From NCBI GenBank assembly GCA_937905825.1, contig CALCXM010000031.1, positions 40,222-104,221 on the forward strand: a DNA stretch of 64,000 nt. Direction: 5' to 3'. Position numbers and translations under genes: made by a program. The DNA comes from an uncultured bacterium. GTDB taxonomy: Bacteria > Planctomycetota > UBA1135 > GCA-002686595. The notes beneath the pieces are model-generated. The model was not told the origin of the DNA, searched no databases, and saw only the letters and a program-made list of their open reading frames with translations. Positions 37,894 through 46,953 of the stretch are shown here, piece after piece. Numbering within the stretch: position 1 is the first letter of the stretch; each line of letters starts with the position of its first letter.

Positions 37894-39534
37894 ATGATTG
37901 CGCTCTCGAATATTGCGAAGCACTACGGGCGACAAGCCTTGCTGCTCGACGCCTCCTTTCAGCTCAACCCCGGTGAGAAAGTCGGTTTGCTCGGGCCCAA
38001 CGGTTCGGGCAAGACCACGCTCTTCCGTTTGATGATGGGGGAGGAACAGCCCGACGGTGGTCAGGTCAACGTTCCGAAGGCCACCACCCTGGCCTACTTC
38101 CGCCAAGACGCTGGCGAGATGAGCGGGCGCACGGTGCTTGATGAAGCCATCCTCGGCAGCGGGCGCCTGGGGGATCTGCACATGGAGATCGCTGAGCTGG
38201 AAGCCGCCATGGCTGACCCCGAGCGCTTGGACGAAATGGAGTCGATCCTCGAGCGCTTCGGCGAAGTGCAAGGGGAGTACCAACAACGGGGCGGCTACGA
38301 GCTCGAGGCGCGCACCCAGGAAGTGCTGCACGGCTTGGGCTTCCAAGACGACCAAATCCAAGGGGACGTGGGCGCGCTCTCCGGTGGTTGGCGCATGCGC
38401 GTTTCGATTGCGAAGGTGCTGATCGGGGAAGCGGATGTTCTGCTGCTCGACGAGCCCACCAACCACCTGGACATCGAGTCGATCCTCTGGTTGGAGGAGT
38501 ACCTCAAAGCCTCCAAGGCGGCGGTTTTGATCACTTGCCACGACCGCGAGTTCATGAACCGCGTGGTGACGCGCCTCGTTGAAATCGACGGCGGGGACTT
38601 GATCAGCTACACCGGCGATTACGACTACTACGACAACGAGCGCGCTTCCCGTGCCGTGCGTCAGGAAGCCGCCTTCAGCCGTCAGAAGGCCATGCTCAAG
38701 AAGGAAGAGCGCTTCATCGAACGCTTCGAGAAGAACGCCGCCAAGGCCTCCCAGGTCCAGAGCCGGGTCAAGAAGCTGGAGAAGATCGAGAAGCTCGAAC
38801 CGCCCAAGACGCGCGTTCTGGTGCCCTTCGACTTCCGGCCACCGCCCCGTTCGGGCAACGACATCGTGGCGCTCAAGGGTGTTCACAAGCGGTACGGTGA
38901 GCGGGTGATCTACGACAACTTCAACTTTGAGATTCACCGCGGGGAACGCTGGTGCGTGATGGGCTCCAACGGCGCCGGCAAGACGACGCTCTTGAAGTTG
39001 ATCGTGGGTGCCGCCCAGGCGGACTCCGGTGTGGTCAAGCTTGGCGCTAGTCTCAAGCTGGGCTACTTCGCGCAGTCCTCGCTCGAGCTGCTCGATAGCA
39101 CCAAGACGGTGTACGGACAGATCGACGAGCTGTTCCCCCTGGCCACGGTGGCCAGCAAACGCAATCTCTTGGGGGCCTTCGACTTCCCAGGGGACGAGAT
39201 TGAGAAACCGATCAACGTGCTCTCCGGTGGAGAACGTTCGAGGCTCGTGTTGGCCCAGATGCTGTACGACCCGCCCAACTTTCTGGTGCTCGACGAGCCC
39301 ACCAACCACTTGGATTTGGTGACCAAAGAAATGCTGGTGAAGACCCTCAGCAAGTTCGACGGCACCATGATCTTTGTCTCCCACGATCGCACCTTCCTGC
39401 GCGGCCTAGCGAACAAAGTGCTCGACTTAACGGGCGGTGGTGAAGAGCGCGCCCGTGAGCCCTTGGTGTATCACGGGGACTACGGGTCATGGGTGGAACG
39501 CACGGGGCACGAAGCGCCGGGAGTTTGGCACTAA
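37894..39534 (+). CDS. ABC-F family ATPase
   Basis: 546 residues, two ATP-binding cassettes and no membrane segment. Walker A GPNGSGKTT and GSNGAGKTT, signatures LSGGW and LSGGE, Walker B LLLDEPTNHLD and LVLDEPTNHLD. The inter-domain linker is charged and helical (QKAMLKKEERFIERFEKNAA, then RVKKLEKIEKLEPPK). ABC-F proteins act at the ribosome (translation factors such as EttA, or antibiotic target protection). Nothing in the context points to resistance, so a housekeeping role is more likely. Confidence 0.94.
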   Translation: MIALSNIAKHYGRQALLLDASFQLNPGEKVGLLGPNGSGKTTLFRLMMGEEQPDGGQVNVPKATTLAYFRQDAGEMSGRTVLDEAILGSGRLGDLHMEIAELEAAMADPERLDEMESILERFGEVQGEYQQRGGYELEARTQEVLHGLGFQDDQIQGDVGALSGGWRMRVSIAKVLIGEADVLLLDEPTNHLDIESILWLEEYLKASKAAVLITCHDREFMNRVVTRLVEIDGGDLISYTGDYDYYDNERASRAVRQEAAFSRQKAMLKKEERFIERFEKNAAKASQVQSRVKKLEKIEKLEPPKTRVLVPFDFRPPPRSGNDIVALKGVHKRYGERVIYDNFNFEIHRGERWCVMGSNGAGKTTLLKLIVGAAQADSGVVKLGASLKLGYFAQSSLELLDSTKTVYGQIDELFPLATVASKRNLLGAFDFPGDEIEKPINVLSGGERSRLVLAQMLYDPPNFLVLDEPTNHLDLVTKEMLVKTLSKFDGTMIFVSHDRTFLRGLANKVLDLTGGGEERAREPLVYHGDYGSWVERTGHEAPGVWH

Positions 39535-39806
39535 AGACCCGGCCGACCAGGGGACTCGATGGTTCTTGTTCGAGACTCCGCCGGCCAGTGGCTCTGGGCG
39601 CGAGCTTCCCCCGGGCGCTTTTCAATGACTCGGGGTCCGCAAAGGTGGGTTTCTGAATGGGCCTGGCCAGCCAAACGATTCGGGCAATAGTTCCGAGATA
39701 GATCCCCCTCGAGGTTCATCCGCAGATATTCTTCCCGCCCCTCTATGCGCCTCCCTCGGCGCAGCCATTGCTTTCGCGCCCGATCGCTCCCAGCGGCCCG
39801 GCGCGA

Positions 39807-41423
39807 ATGTCTTTTTTTGGTGCAGCTCAGTGGACGAAGGATCCGCTCGCTTTCCCCCCTCAATCTGTGTTCGATCTCATCCGCAAATCCAATTTCAGCC
39901 CCGGGGCTGATCTCCTATCGGGTTTGACCGTGGCCTTGGCCCTGGTCCCCGAAGCCATCGCCTTCGCTTTCGTCGCTGGGGTGGACCCCATCGTCGGCTT
40001 GCACGCGGCCTTCATCGTCGGTCTGATCACCGCGATCTTCGGCGGCCGGCCAGGCATGATCTCCGGCGCGACCGGCGCCATCGCGATTGTGCTGGTGGCT
40101 CTCGTGGCTGAGCACGGCGTCCCGTACTTGTTCGCAGCGGTGGTCATGATGGGCCTCTTGCAGGTCTTGGCGGGTGTCTTTCACTTGGGCAAGTTCATTC
40201 GCATGGTGCCGCACCCTGTGATGCTTGGATTTGTGAACGGCTTGGCGATCGTGATCTTCCTGGCTCAGCTGGGCCAGTTCAAGACGATCGGCGCCGACGG
40301 CGATATGGATTGGATGCAGGGCACGCCGCTCTACACCATGCTCGGCTTGGTGCTCGCCACTATGGCCATCATCATCCTCTTGCCCAAACTGACCCGGGCC
40401 GTGCCCGCGTCCCTGGCGGCGATCGTGGTCGTGACCTTGGCCGTTTCCGGACTGGGTCTCGAGACCCCGAGCATCGTGGATTACTTGCGCACCATGACCG
40501 GGAACATGGAAGCTTCCCTCAAGGGTGGCCTGCCGCAGTTCTCCATTCCCAGCGTGCCGCTGACTTGGGAAACCCTGCGCATCATCACTCCGTACGCCGT
40601 GGTCCTGGCCGCGGTCGGGTTGATCGAGTCGCTCTTGACCTTGACCCTGGTGGACGAGTTGACCGAGACCCGCGGCCGCGGCAACAAAGAGTGCATCGCC
40701 CAGGGCGCCGCCAACTTGACCTGCGGCTTCTTTGGAGCGATGGGCGGCTGCGCCATGATCGGCCAAAGCATGATCAACATCAATTCCGGCGGACGCGGCC
40801 GGCTCTCGGGCATCACCGCCGCTGTGGTGCTCTTGGCCTTTGTGTTGGTGGCCTCCCCGGTGATCGAGATGGTTCCCGTGGCGGCTCTAGTCGGCGTGAT
40901 GTTCATGGTGGTGCTGGGGACCTTCGAGTGGTCCAGCTTGAACATCGTGAACAAGGTGCCGGTCTCGGACGTCTTCGTGGTGGTTCTGGTCTCCGCGGTG
41001 ACGGTCTTCACGGACTTGGCCATGGCCGTCTTCGTGGGCGTGATCGTTTCCGCCTTGGTCTTCGCTTGGAAGCACGCGAAGGTGATTCACGCCTTCACCC
41101 ACTGGGAGCAGGACGGCACGAAGGTCTACTCCCTGCGCGGTCCCCTGTTCTTCGGCTCCGCCAAGAGCTTCAGCGAGCTCTTCGATCCGCGCAATGATCC
41201 GGACAACGTGGTGGTGGAGTTCGAGCACGCCCGTGTTTCGGACCACTCGGCGATCGAGGCCATCGACAACCTGGCAGACCGCTACCTCAAGCTAGGCAAG
41301 ACCCTGCACCTGCGCTACCTAAGCCCGGACTGCCTGCAACTCCTGCATAAGGCCCGCAAGCTCGTGGAAGTCAACGTGATCCAGGACCCCTTCTACCACG
41401 TGGCCGACGACGCCCTGGGTTAG
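39807..41423 (+). CDS. SulP-family anion transporter with STAS domain
   Basis: 538 residues. About 10-12 transmembrane helices start with the SulP signature region ([49 protein letters not shown], then [17 protein letters not shown]). A C-terminal STAS domain ([40 protein letters not shown]) ends the protein. The substrate may be sulfate, bicarbonate or another anion. A beta-carbonic anhydrase lies elsewhere in the window but is not linked. The start follows a non-protein-like stretch. Confidence 0.92.
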   Translation: MSFFGAAQWTKDPLAFPPQSVFDLIRKSNFSPGADLLSGLTVALALVPEAIAFAFVAGVDPIVGLHAAFIVGLITAIFGGRPGMISGATGAIAIVLVALVAEHGVPYLFAAVVMMGLLQVLAGVFHLGKFIRMVPHPVMLGFVNGLAIVIFLAQLGQFKTIGADGDMDWMQGTPLYTMLGLVLATMAIIILLPKLTRAVPASLAAIVVVTLAVSGLGLETPSIVDYLRTMTGNMEASLKGGLPQFSIPSVPLTWETLRIITPYAVVLAAVGLIESLLTLTLVDELTETRGRGNKECIAQGAANLTCGFFGAMGGCAMIGQSMININSGGRGRLSGITAAVVLLAFVLVASPVIEMVPVAALVGVMFMVVLGTFEWSSLNIVNKVPVSDVFVVVLVSAVTVFTDLAMAVFVGVIVSALVFAWKHAKVIHAFTHWEQDGTKVYSLRGPLFFGSAKSFSELFDPRNDPDNVVVEFEHARVSDHSAIEAIDNLADRYLKLGKTLHLRYLSPDCLQLLHKARKLVEVNVIQDPFYHVADDALG

Positions 41424-41486
41424 GCCGAGGGCGGCTTGCTCCAAGACCCTGGTCTCGCCGCGAAAGAATTCCGCCAGCGCCGCTGC

Positions 41487-42962
41487 TCATTCGTCCATGT
41501 CCGCAAGCTCGACGCCGCTGCGCTCGGCCAGGTCGGCGGCCCGTTCACGGTCGCGCCAACCGATGCCCCGGGTGACTTGGGCGAGCGCGTAGGCGCGGGC
41601 CGCGTGGCCGCGGGCCTTCTCCGGTTCGCCCCGTTCGAGGTGCAGCTCCGCCAAGGTCATTCGCAAAAGCGCTTCAGCTTCTGGCATGCCGGAAGCGTCT
41701 CGCTCCAGGGCGCCTTCCAGGTAGAGGATCGTGTCTGCCCGCGTGAGCGGGTCTTGGCTCGCGATCCACTGCTCGAAGATGCGCGCCACCGACTTGGCCT
41801 GGGCGTGGGCTGCCCAACCGGAGTTGGCTTCCTGTTCGGCGAGTCGGCGATCCAAATGGCTACTGATCCAGCCGAACACCAAGGCGATCAGCAGAGCTCC
41901 CGCGAGGGCGCAGGGCCATAGGTTGCGGCGTAGGAAGAGCCCCGCCCGCCCGGGCCAAGCGCTGGAACCCGCGGAGTGCGGTTCCTTGCGCAGGAAGTGC
42001 CCGAGGTCCGCGGCGAACTGGTCCGCCGAGGCGTAGCGCTCTCCCGGGTCCGCAGCCAAGGCCTTGCGTAGGATGGGGATCAGTTGCCCGTCGAGCTCTG
42101 CTTCCGCCAACGAATCTGTATCGGCGGGAACTCGGCCCACCAACAGTTCGTGCAAGAGCAGCCCCATGGAGTACAGGTCACTGACCGTGGTCAAGCGCTC
42201 CCCGCTGCGTTGTTCCGGACTCGCGTAGCCCGGGGTCATGGCTTCTTGCTTGGGCCTTGAGCCGTCGTCCTCGTCCACGCGCTCCGCCACACCGAAGTCG
42301 AGCAGCTTCGGGCTGCCCTGGGCGCCGACCATGATGTTGGAAGGCTTGAGATCGCGGTGCACGATCAAGCGTTGGTGCGCGTACTGCAAGGTGCTGAGCA
42401 CCTTCTGGAAAAGTCGGATGCGTTCTCCAACGGAACGTTGCGTGCTCCATTCGGTGATGCTGACCCCATCGATGTACTCCATCGCTAGGAAGGGCCTGCC
42501 ATCGGGCAGGGCCCCGGCATCGAGGAAAGCCACAATGCTCTCGTGCTCGAGCTTCGCCAAGAGTTCCCGCTCTTGTTGAAAGCGTGCGGCCCCGCGCTGA
42601 TTGTCCAAGCCTGGACGCATGACCTTGAGGGCCACCCGCCGGGAGGTTCCCGCACTGCTGCGCTTGGCGCGATAGACGTGCGCCATGCCTCCGGTGGAGA
42701 GGTGCGCTTCGATGGTGTACGCACCGCATTGCGTGCCACACAGATCTTCTGCCGGTGCTTCCTCGCGCAAGGCGGCGAAGAGTTGCCCGGCGCCCTCCTC
42801 GAATTCGCCGAGGGGTGCGCTGTCCGCCTGGAGCAGCGCCTGAACTTTGGACAGCAGCTCTGGATCGCCGGCAGTCTGCTCACGCAGAACCTGTGCACGC
42901 TCCTGCGGCTCGAGGTCGATCACCCGTTCGAAGATTTCCTGGATACGTTGCCAGTGGTTCAT
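41487..42962 (-). CDS. serine/threonine protein kinase with membrane helix
   Basis: 491 residues. An N-terminal helical region (1-80) typical of kinases paired with ECF sigma factors is followed by the kinase domain: Gly-loop LSTGGMAHVYRA, Lys in VALKVM, catalytic VHRDLKPSNIMV, LLDFGVAE, and activation segment MTPGYASPEQ. A single transmembrane helix (NLWPCALAGALLIALVFGW, about 345-363) leads to a short C-terminal helical (TPR-like) region. The ATG overlaps the sigma factor stop, so the two are coupled. The kinase probably controls the activity of the sigma factor. Confidence 0.93.
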   Translation of the reverse strand: MNHWQRIQEIFERVIDLEPQERAQVLREQTAGDPELLSKVQALLQADSAPLGEFEEGAGQLFAALREEAPAEDLCGTQCGAYTIEAHLSTGGMAHVYRAKRSSAGTSRRVALKVMRPGLDNQRGAARFQQERELLAKLEHESIVAFLDAGALPDGRPFLAMEYIDGVSITEWSTQRSVGERIRLFQKVLSTLQYAHQRLIVHRDLKPSNIMVGAQGSPKLLDFGVAERVDEDDGSRPKQEAMTPGYASPEQRSGERLTTVSDLYSMGLLLHELLVGRVPADTDSLAEAELDGQLIPILRKALAADPGERYASADQFAADLGHFLRKEPHSAGSSAWPGRAGLFLRRNLWPCALAGALLIALVFGWISSHLDRRLAEQEANSGWAAHAQAKSVARIFEQWIASQDPLTRADTILYLEGALERDASGMPEAEALLRMTLAELHLERGEPEKARGHAARAYALAQVTRGIGWRDRERAADLAERSGVELADMDE

Positions 42963-43468
42963 TGGGTGGGCTCTTGCATGTAGGTTTGAAGCCAGGCCTT
43001 GGCGTAACGGTAGCGGCGCTTCACGGTGCGTTCGGAAATCCCCAAGGCGCTGACCAATTCTTCCGTGGAGGCTTCCCCATAAAAGCGCAGCTGGACCAAG
43101 CGTGCGAGTTCTGGGTCGTTGGCTTCGAGGGCAGTCAAGGCCTGGTCGAGGCCGAGAACGAACTCGAGCGGCTCATGCACCAGGGGCTTGCCGGCCAAGG
43201 TCGTTCGGCGCCAGGAACCTCCGCGCTTGGCGCTCGCCTTGCGCCGTGCATGATCGGTCAAGATGCGGCGCATGGCTTGGGAAGCGAGGCCTAGAAACTC
43301 GTTCCGTTGCAGGCTGCCCGCGTTGCGACTTTTCAAGAGCCTCAGCCAGACCTCGTGCACCAACCCGGTGGCTTGCAGAGTGTGACTGCTTGGCTCCGCA
43401 CTCATCAGGCTCTGCGCCATGCGGTGCAGTTCGTCGTAGGCGGAGTTCCAGGGAGTTTCGTCGGTCAT
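42959..43468 (-). CDS. ECF-type RNA polymerase sigma factor
   Basis: 169 residues. Sigma region 2 (YDELHRMAQSLMS, ATGLVHEVWLRLL, FLGLASQAMRRILTDHARRK) and region 4 (LARLVQLRFYGEASTEELVSALGISERTVKRRYRYAKAWL). This is the acidobacterial/planctomycete type (TIGR02999-like) that is followed by a kinase gene. The start at MTDETPW is the ATG nearest the domain. It is divergent from the ankyrin protein gene. Confidence 0.93.
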   Translation of the reverse strand: MTDETPWNSAYDELHRMAQSLMSAEPSSHTLQATGLVHEVWLRLLKSRNAGSLQRNEFLGLASQAMRRILTDHARRKASAKRGGSWRRTTLAGKPLVHEPLEFVLGLDQALTALEANDPELARLVQLRFYGEASTEELVSALGISERTVKRRYRYAKAWLQTYMQEPTQ

Positions 43469-43587
43469 GGGGGAGCTAGAGTCTCGGGTAGGGAGCGCGC
43501 ACCCGGGGCCGCCGGGGCCAAGATTCTTCGAAAAGAGTTTTTGCGAGTTGTCTGGCCCCCGTGGTCGGGGCGTCGCGCTCTCTCCAC

Positions 43588-45063
43588 ATGAAGCAACCAT
43601 CCAGCCCCGGCCTTTCCCGTCGTGCAGCCTTCAGTTCCCTAGGAGCGTGGCTTTCGCTTTCCGCCCTGTCCATGAATCCTTTGATGGCCCTGCGCCCGCC
43701 GCTAGCATCGAACTCAGCGGGTTGGCGCGGGGGCGCAGCTGCCCCCGCGGGATCTTTCCTGGACGCCGTGCGCGCTGGGGACCTGGAGCGCGTGCAGACG
43801 GAACTTGCCTACGACCCAGCCCTCGCCCGTTTGACCGACGAGCGCGGCCGCTCCGCCTTCGTCCTCGCTCAGCTGGCCGGGCACCGCGCGGTGGCCAGCG
43901 CCTTGGCGCAGACGGGTTTGGAGTTGGACCTGGTGGAGGTCGCCATGGCTGAGGACTGGAATCGATTCGATGCGCTCAGTGCCGCGACCCCCGAACGACT
44001 GGCGGAGGCCCACCCGGTTGGAGGCACGCCGTTGCACGCAGCCGCTCTGGTGGGGAGCACGGGACTCTGGCGCCTGCGCAGCGCGGGTTGCGAGTCCGAC
44101 GCCCGGCCGCAAGGGGGCAATGGGTACACCGCTGCACGGACAGCACTCGAAGCCCTGCGGGAGTCCTGGGCGGTCATTGGCCTGACGGATCTGTGCAGCA
44201 ACGGAGCGAACATCAACGCGAGTCAAGCGGCTGGCAGTTCCGTTTTGCACGGTGCGGTCTTGCGCAAGAGCGAGGCGCTGCTGCGGCTCGCCATCCGCAA
44301 GGGCAGTGAGGTGAGCGCTCGCAATGCCAAGGGCCAGACCGCCGAGGATCTGGCCCGCGAACTCGGCTGGGCCGCGGGGGCCGAGCTGCTCAAGAATCAC
44401 AAATCACTGCCCCGGGACAATCGTTCCTCGCGCTTCGCCGTGGATGCCAACCTGGACCCTATTGTGCGTCCCGACATGCAGGGGCTTGCCCGCAAGTTGC
44501 AAAGCGAGGTGACGAGCGCTTCGCACTTCAACTTGGCCAAGGTCAAGGAATTCGTGGCGTCGGACGAGCGCCTGGTGTTCTCGATCTCCACCGACGACGA
44601 GTTAGCCATCGAAGCTTGCGCGCACATCGGTTCCACGGACGTGATGCAACTGCACTTGGACCATGGCGCGCCCTACTCGCTACCGACCGCGGTTTCCATG
44701 GGGGACGCTTCCATGGTTAAGTATTGGCTGGACCGCGACGGGAGCTTGGTGCGCGAGCGAGGCGCCCACGACTATCCGCTCATGTGGTACACGGTGAACC
44801 GCAACGGATCGCTGGAGATCGCGGAGCTCTTGCTCGAGCGCGGGGCGGACGTGGACCAAGAGAGCATGGGAACCACCGCCTTGCACTGGTCGGTCAAGCG
44901 TCCCCGGCCCGATCGGGTCGCGTGGTTCTTGGAGCACGGTGCGGATCCGGAAGCCGTGGCGTTCAACTGGGACCGGGACGGAACCACACCCTTGCAGTTG
45001 GCCGAAGCTGCCGGGAGCGCGGACATCGTGCGACAGCTAAAAGCCGCCGGCGCGCGCCGCTAA
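43588..45063 (+). CDS. exported ankyrin-repeat protein
   Basis: 491 residues. The N-terminus has a twin-arginine-like signal (SRRAAFSSLGAWLSLSAL). Ankyrin-type repeats fill the rest (GGTPLHAAALVGSTGLWRLR, AGSSVLHGAVLRKSEALLRL, GTTALHWSVKRPRPDRVAWF, GTTPLQLAEAAGSADIVRQL). Repeats in the middle are less regular. Ankyrin proteins bind partner proteins. The partner is unknown. It starts about 120 bases from the divergent sigma factor gene, which may control it. Confidence 0.85.
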   Translation: MKQPSSPGLSRRAAFSSLGAWLSLSALSMNPLMALRPPLASNSAGWRGGAAAPAGSFLDAVRAGDLERVQTELAYDPALARLTDERGRSAFVLAQLAGHRAVASALAQTGLELDLVEVAMAEDWNRFDALSAATPERLAEAHPVGGTPLHAAALVGSTGLWRLRSAGCESDARPQGGNGYTAARTALEALRESWAVIGLTDLCSNGANINASQAAGSSVLHGAVLRKSEALLRLAIRKGSEVSARNAKGQTAEDLARELGWAAGAELLKNHKSLPRDNRSSRFAVDANLDPIVRPDMQGLARKLQSEVTSASHFNLAKVKEFVASDERLVFSISTDDELAIEACAHIGSTDVMQLHLDHGAPYSLPTAVSMGDASMVKYWLDRDGSLVRERGAHDYPLMWYTVNRNGSLEIAELLLERGADVDQESMGTTALHWSVKRPRPDRVAWFLEHGADPEAVAFNWDRDGTTPLQLAEAAGSADIVRQLKAAGARR

Positions 45064-45134
45064 GGCAAGGCGCTAACGCAAGAACCTGACCCAACCGGCT
45101 CCCCTGTTGGGTTCAAGGCTAAACCCCGGGGAGA

Positions 45135-45854
45135 CTAGATCCCCAAGAACTGAATCGCGAGTCCGCTGGCAGCGATGGCGCTGCCGGCCAGGACTCCGCT
45201 GTAGCGTTCGATGCCGTCGAAGCGTGCAAAGCTCAGGCCCTTGGCGCCGATCACTGCCATGCTCACCATGCTTCCGATTGTCACCGCAGCGAAGATGCCC
45301 GTGACTTCCGCCACCAGCCACCAGTCGTGGGCGAAAGCGGGGGCCATCAGGACCGGGATCAAGGGCTCGCAGGGGCCCAGAGCAAACACCACAAACAGGC
45401 CCCAGAAGGAGGCGCTGCTTTGCGCCTTGGGCGTCTGCAGATGATCGTGCTGATGGCTGTGCCCATGCGCGTGTGGCGCGCCGTCCGCGTGAAGCAGTCG
45501 GTGAGCGTGGGAGTGTGTCTTGTTGCGCTGCAAGCGCACCAGAGCCCAAGTCGTGTAGACCAGGCCGAAGGCGATCAAGCCCCAGGCGGCCAGCTCACCG
45601 CGCACGGACTCGACGGCTTCTAGGTCGCCCACGGCGGTGCCCAAAGCGATGCCGAGGACGCCGAGCACAATGCTACCTATCACGTGACCGAGCCCGCACA
45701 CAGCGGTCAGTCCAGCCACCTTGCCCATGGACCAATTGCGCGCGCGTCCGAGGACGACGAAGGGCAAGTAGTGGTCGACGCCGATCAAGGTGTGCAACAG
45801 AGCCACGGAGGCCGCGGTACCGAGCAGCACTTCGCGCGTCGTTGCTTCGATCAT
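45135..45854 (-). CDS. nickel/cobalt transporter-like membrane protein (SodN-linked)
   Basis: 239 residues, about six hydrophobic helices. The first carries H-T-L-I-G-V-D-H, a variant of the H-x4-D-H metal-transport motif. A cytoplasmic or periplasmic loop is very His-rich (THSHAHRLLHADGAPHAHGH then SHQHDH), as in RcnA/NicO/UreH-type transporters. GPCEPLIPVLMAPA marks the second half. The ATG at 45854 overlaps the stop of the SodN peptidase gene (ATGA). Its place in the nickel SOD operon argues for nickel uptake for SodN, though export is possible. Confidence 0.88.
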   Translation of the reverse strand: MIEATTREVLLGTAASVALLHTLIGVDHYLPFVVLGRARNWSMGKVAGLTAVCGLGHVIGSIVLGVLGIALGTAVGDLEAVESVRGELAAWGLIAFGLVYTTWALVRLQRNKTHSHAHRLLHADGAPHAHGHSHQHDHLQTPKAQSSASFWGLFVVFALGPCEPLIPVLMAPAFAHDWWLVAEVTGIFAAVTIGSMVSMAVIGAKGLSFARFDGIERYSGVLAGSAIAASGLAIQFLGI

Positions 45855-46243
45855 GGAAAGGTACATTCGATGCGTCCCAACAAATGGGTGATGGGGACAA
45901 GGCCGTAGTGGCGACTGTCCGTGCTCGACTCGGCGTTGTCCCCGAGGACGTAGACTCCGTCGCCTTGCACGTAGGCCAAGCGCTTGACGGTGATCAGATG
46001 CGCGCGCGTCGGATGGCGCAAGAGCAGCACATCCCCCGGGCACGGAGCCTTCGTAGAGTAGGCGCGCGGGTTGAGCAGCACGCTCTGACCCTCGTGCAAA
46101 CTGGGTTCCATGGAAGCACCCGCGACTCGATAGCGCCGCAGACGGCGCAGGACCCAAAGGGCCGCGAGCCATGCGTTGCAGGGCGCGAGTCGCCTTGTTT
46201 CCGGCTGGCTGTCAGGCACCACGTTCAACTCGCGGGCCACCAT
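45851..46243 (-). CDS. sodX: nickel-type superoxide dismutase maturation peptidase
   Basis: 130 residues, S26 (signal peptidase-like) fold. Catalytic Ser44 in GASMEPSLHEGQ and Lys87 in LITVKRL, then VYVLGDNAESSTDSRHYG, the usual box E. This family (TIGR02754-like) removes the SodN propeptide to expose the His that binds nickel. A short hydrophobic stretch precedes the Ser but no full anchor is certain. It lies between sodN and the transporter. Confidence 0.92.
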   Translation of the reverse strand: MVARELNVVPDSQPETRRLAPCNAWLAALWVLRRLRRYRVAGASMEPSLHEGQSVLLNPRAYSTKAPCPGDVLLLRHPTRAHLITVKRLAYVQGDGVYVLGDNAESSTDSRHYGLVPITHLLGRIECTFP

Positions 46244-46259
46244 GATTCATTTGCACAAA

Positions 46260-46310
46260 CGCCAATCGCCCCAAGCGCAGGGCGCAACCGTGCGTTTGGG
46301 GCGATTGGCG
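46260..46310 (-). promoter_or_regulatory. long hairpin between sodN and sodX
   Basis: A 20-base stem (46260-46279 with 46291-46310) with a single mismatch that becomes a G-U pair on one strand, and an 11-base loop. It sits in the 90-base gap between the sodN stop and the sodX start. There is no T-run after it on the minus strand, so it is more likely an attenuator, RNA-stabilising or processing element than a full terminator. This would give more SodN than peptidase. Confidence 0.75.
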
Positions 46311-46333
46311 AATGGACTCATGAATAGAGCAGG

Positions 46334-46807
46334 CTAGCTGACCGTGGTGAAGGGCACGTCCTTGCCTTTGGTCGCCCAGAAGATGTTGTGGATCTTCTCG
46401 ATGTGACCCATCAGTCCGTTGGCGTGCTCGAGGGACAACTCCACTTTGACTGCGGAGCATTCCTTGGCGGCCTTCCAGAAGGTCTCGTGCAAGTCGGGGT
46501 AAGCCTCCAAGTGCGGGGGCTTGAAGTAGTCCGTCCAAAGCACGAGCAGTTCTTCCTTGGCCAGGTGAGCTTGCTGCTCCTTGATCGCGGTGTAGCGCGA
46601 GAAGGTGTTGTGGTACTTGGCGTAGGCGGCCTTGTTGGAAGCGTCCGGGACTTCGAGGTCCAGGAGTTTCTTCGTCATGGACACGGCGGCTTCGGCGGCG
46701 ATGCGGGCGGAAGCGGGATCGTATACGCCACAGGGTCCGTCGCAGTGAGCGTGAGCGGTGGGTGCCGGAAGCACCTGGTCGAGAGCGGTGAGAAGTCGGT
46801 TAAGCAT
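46334..46807 (-). CDS. sodN: superoxide dismutase, nickel-dependent
   Basis: 157 residues. After a 20-residue propeptide comes the nickel hook HCDGPCGVYDP, with His21, Cys22 and Cys26 as ligands after cleavage at A20-H21. The four-helix body follows (KLLDLEVPDASNKAAYAKYH, KEELLVLWTDYFKP, ELSLEHANGLMGHIEKIHNI). Disproportionates superoxide in the cytoplasm. Length and hook are normal. A weak Shine-Dalgarno (AAGGACT) precedes the ATG. Nickel SODs are known from actinobacteria, cyanobacteria and some planctomycetes. Confidence 0.97.
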   Translation of the reverse strand: MLNRLLTALDQVLPAPTAHAHCDGPCGVYDPASARIAAEAAVSMTKKLLDLEVPDASNKAAYAKYHNTFSRYTAIKEQQAHLAKEELLVLWTDYFKPPHLEAYPDLHETFWKAAKECSAVKVELSLEHANGLMGHIEKIHNIFWATKGKDVPFTTVS

Positions 46808-46868
46808 ACGAAGGAGTCCTTTTTAGGGTGAATGTGCCTGGCGCGGCCAGCGCCCGGGCAACCACAAG

Positions 46869-46908
46869 AATGGATGGCGCGAGAGGGTACGACTGAGCGC
46901 CATCCATT
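46869..46908 (-). terminator. 12-bp perfect inverted repeat downstream of the UGAC selenoprotein
   Basis: AATGGATGGCGC (46869-46880) and GCGCCATCCATT (46897-46908) with a 16-base loop. It lies between the stop of the selenoprotein gene and sodN on the same strand. A moderately T-rich stretch follows on the minus strand. It is probably a terminator that keeps the two genes separate, and could alternatively be a regulatory site for sodN. Confidence 0.6.
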
Positions 46909-46953
46909 TCAATGATGGACGGGGAGTGCTTGGGTGGCGCTCCCCAGAATCGC

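Noticed and set aside
37858..39384. A 508-codon open frame on the minus strand opposite the ABC-F gene
   Set aside because: It is a shadow of the high-GC ABC-F gene, whose Walker and signature motifs are clear. The antisense translation has no domain-like features.
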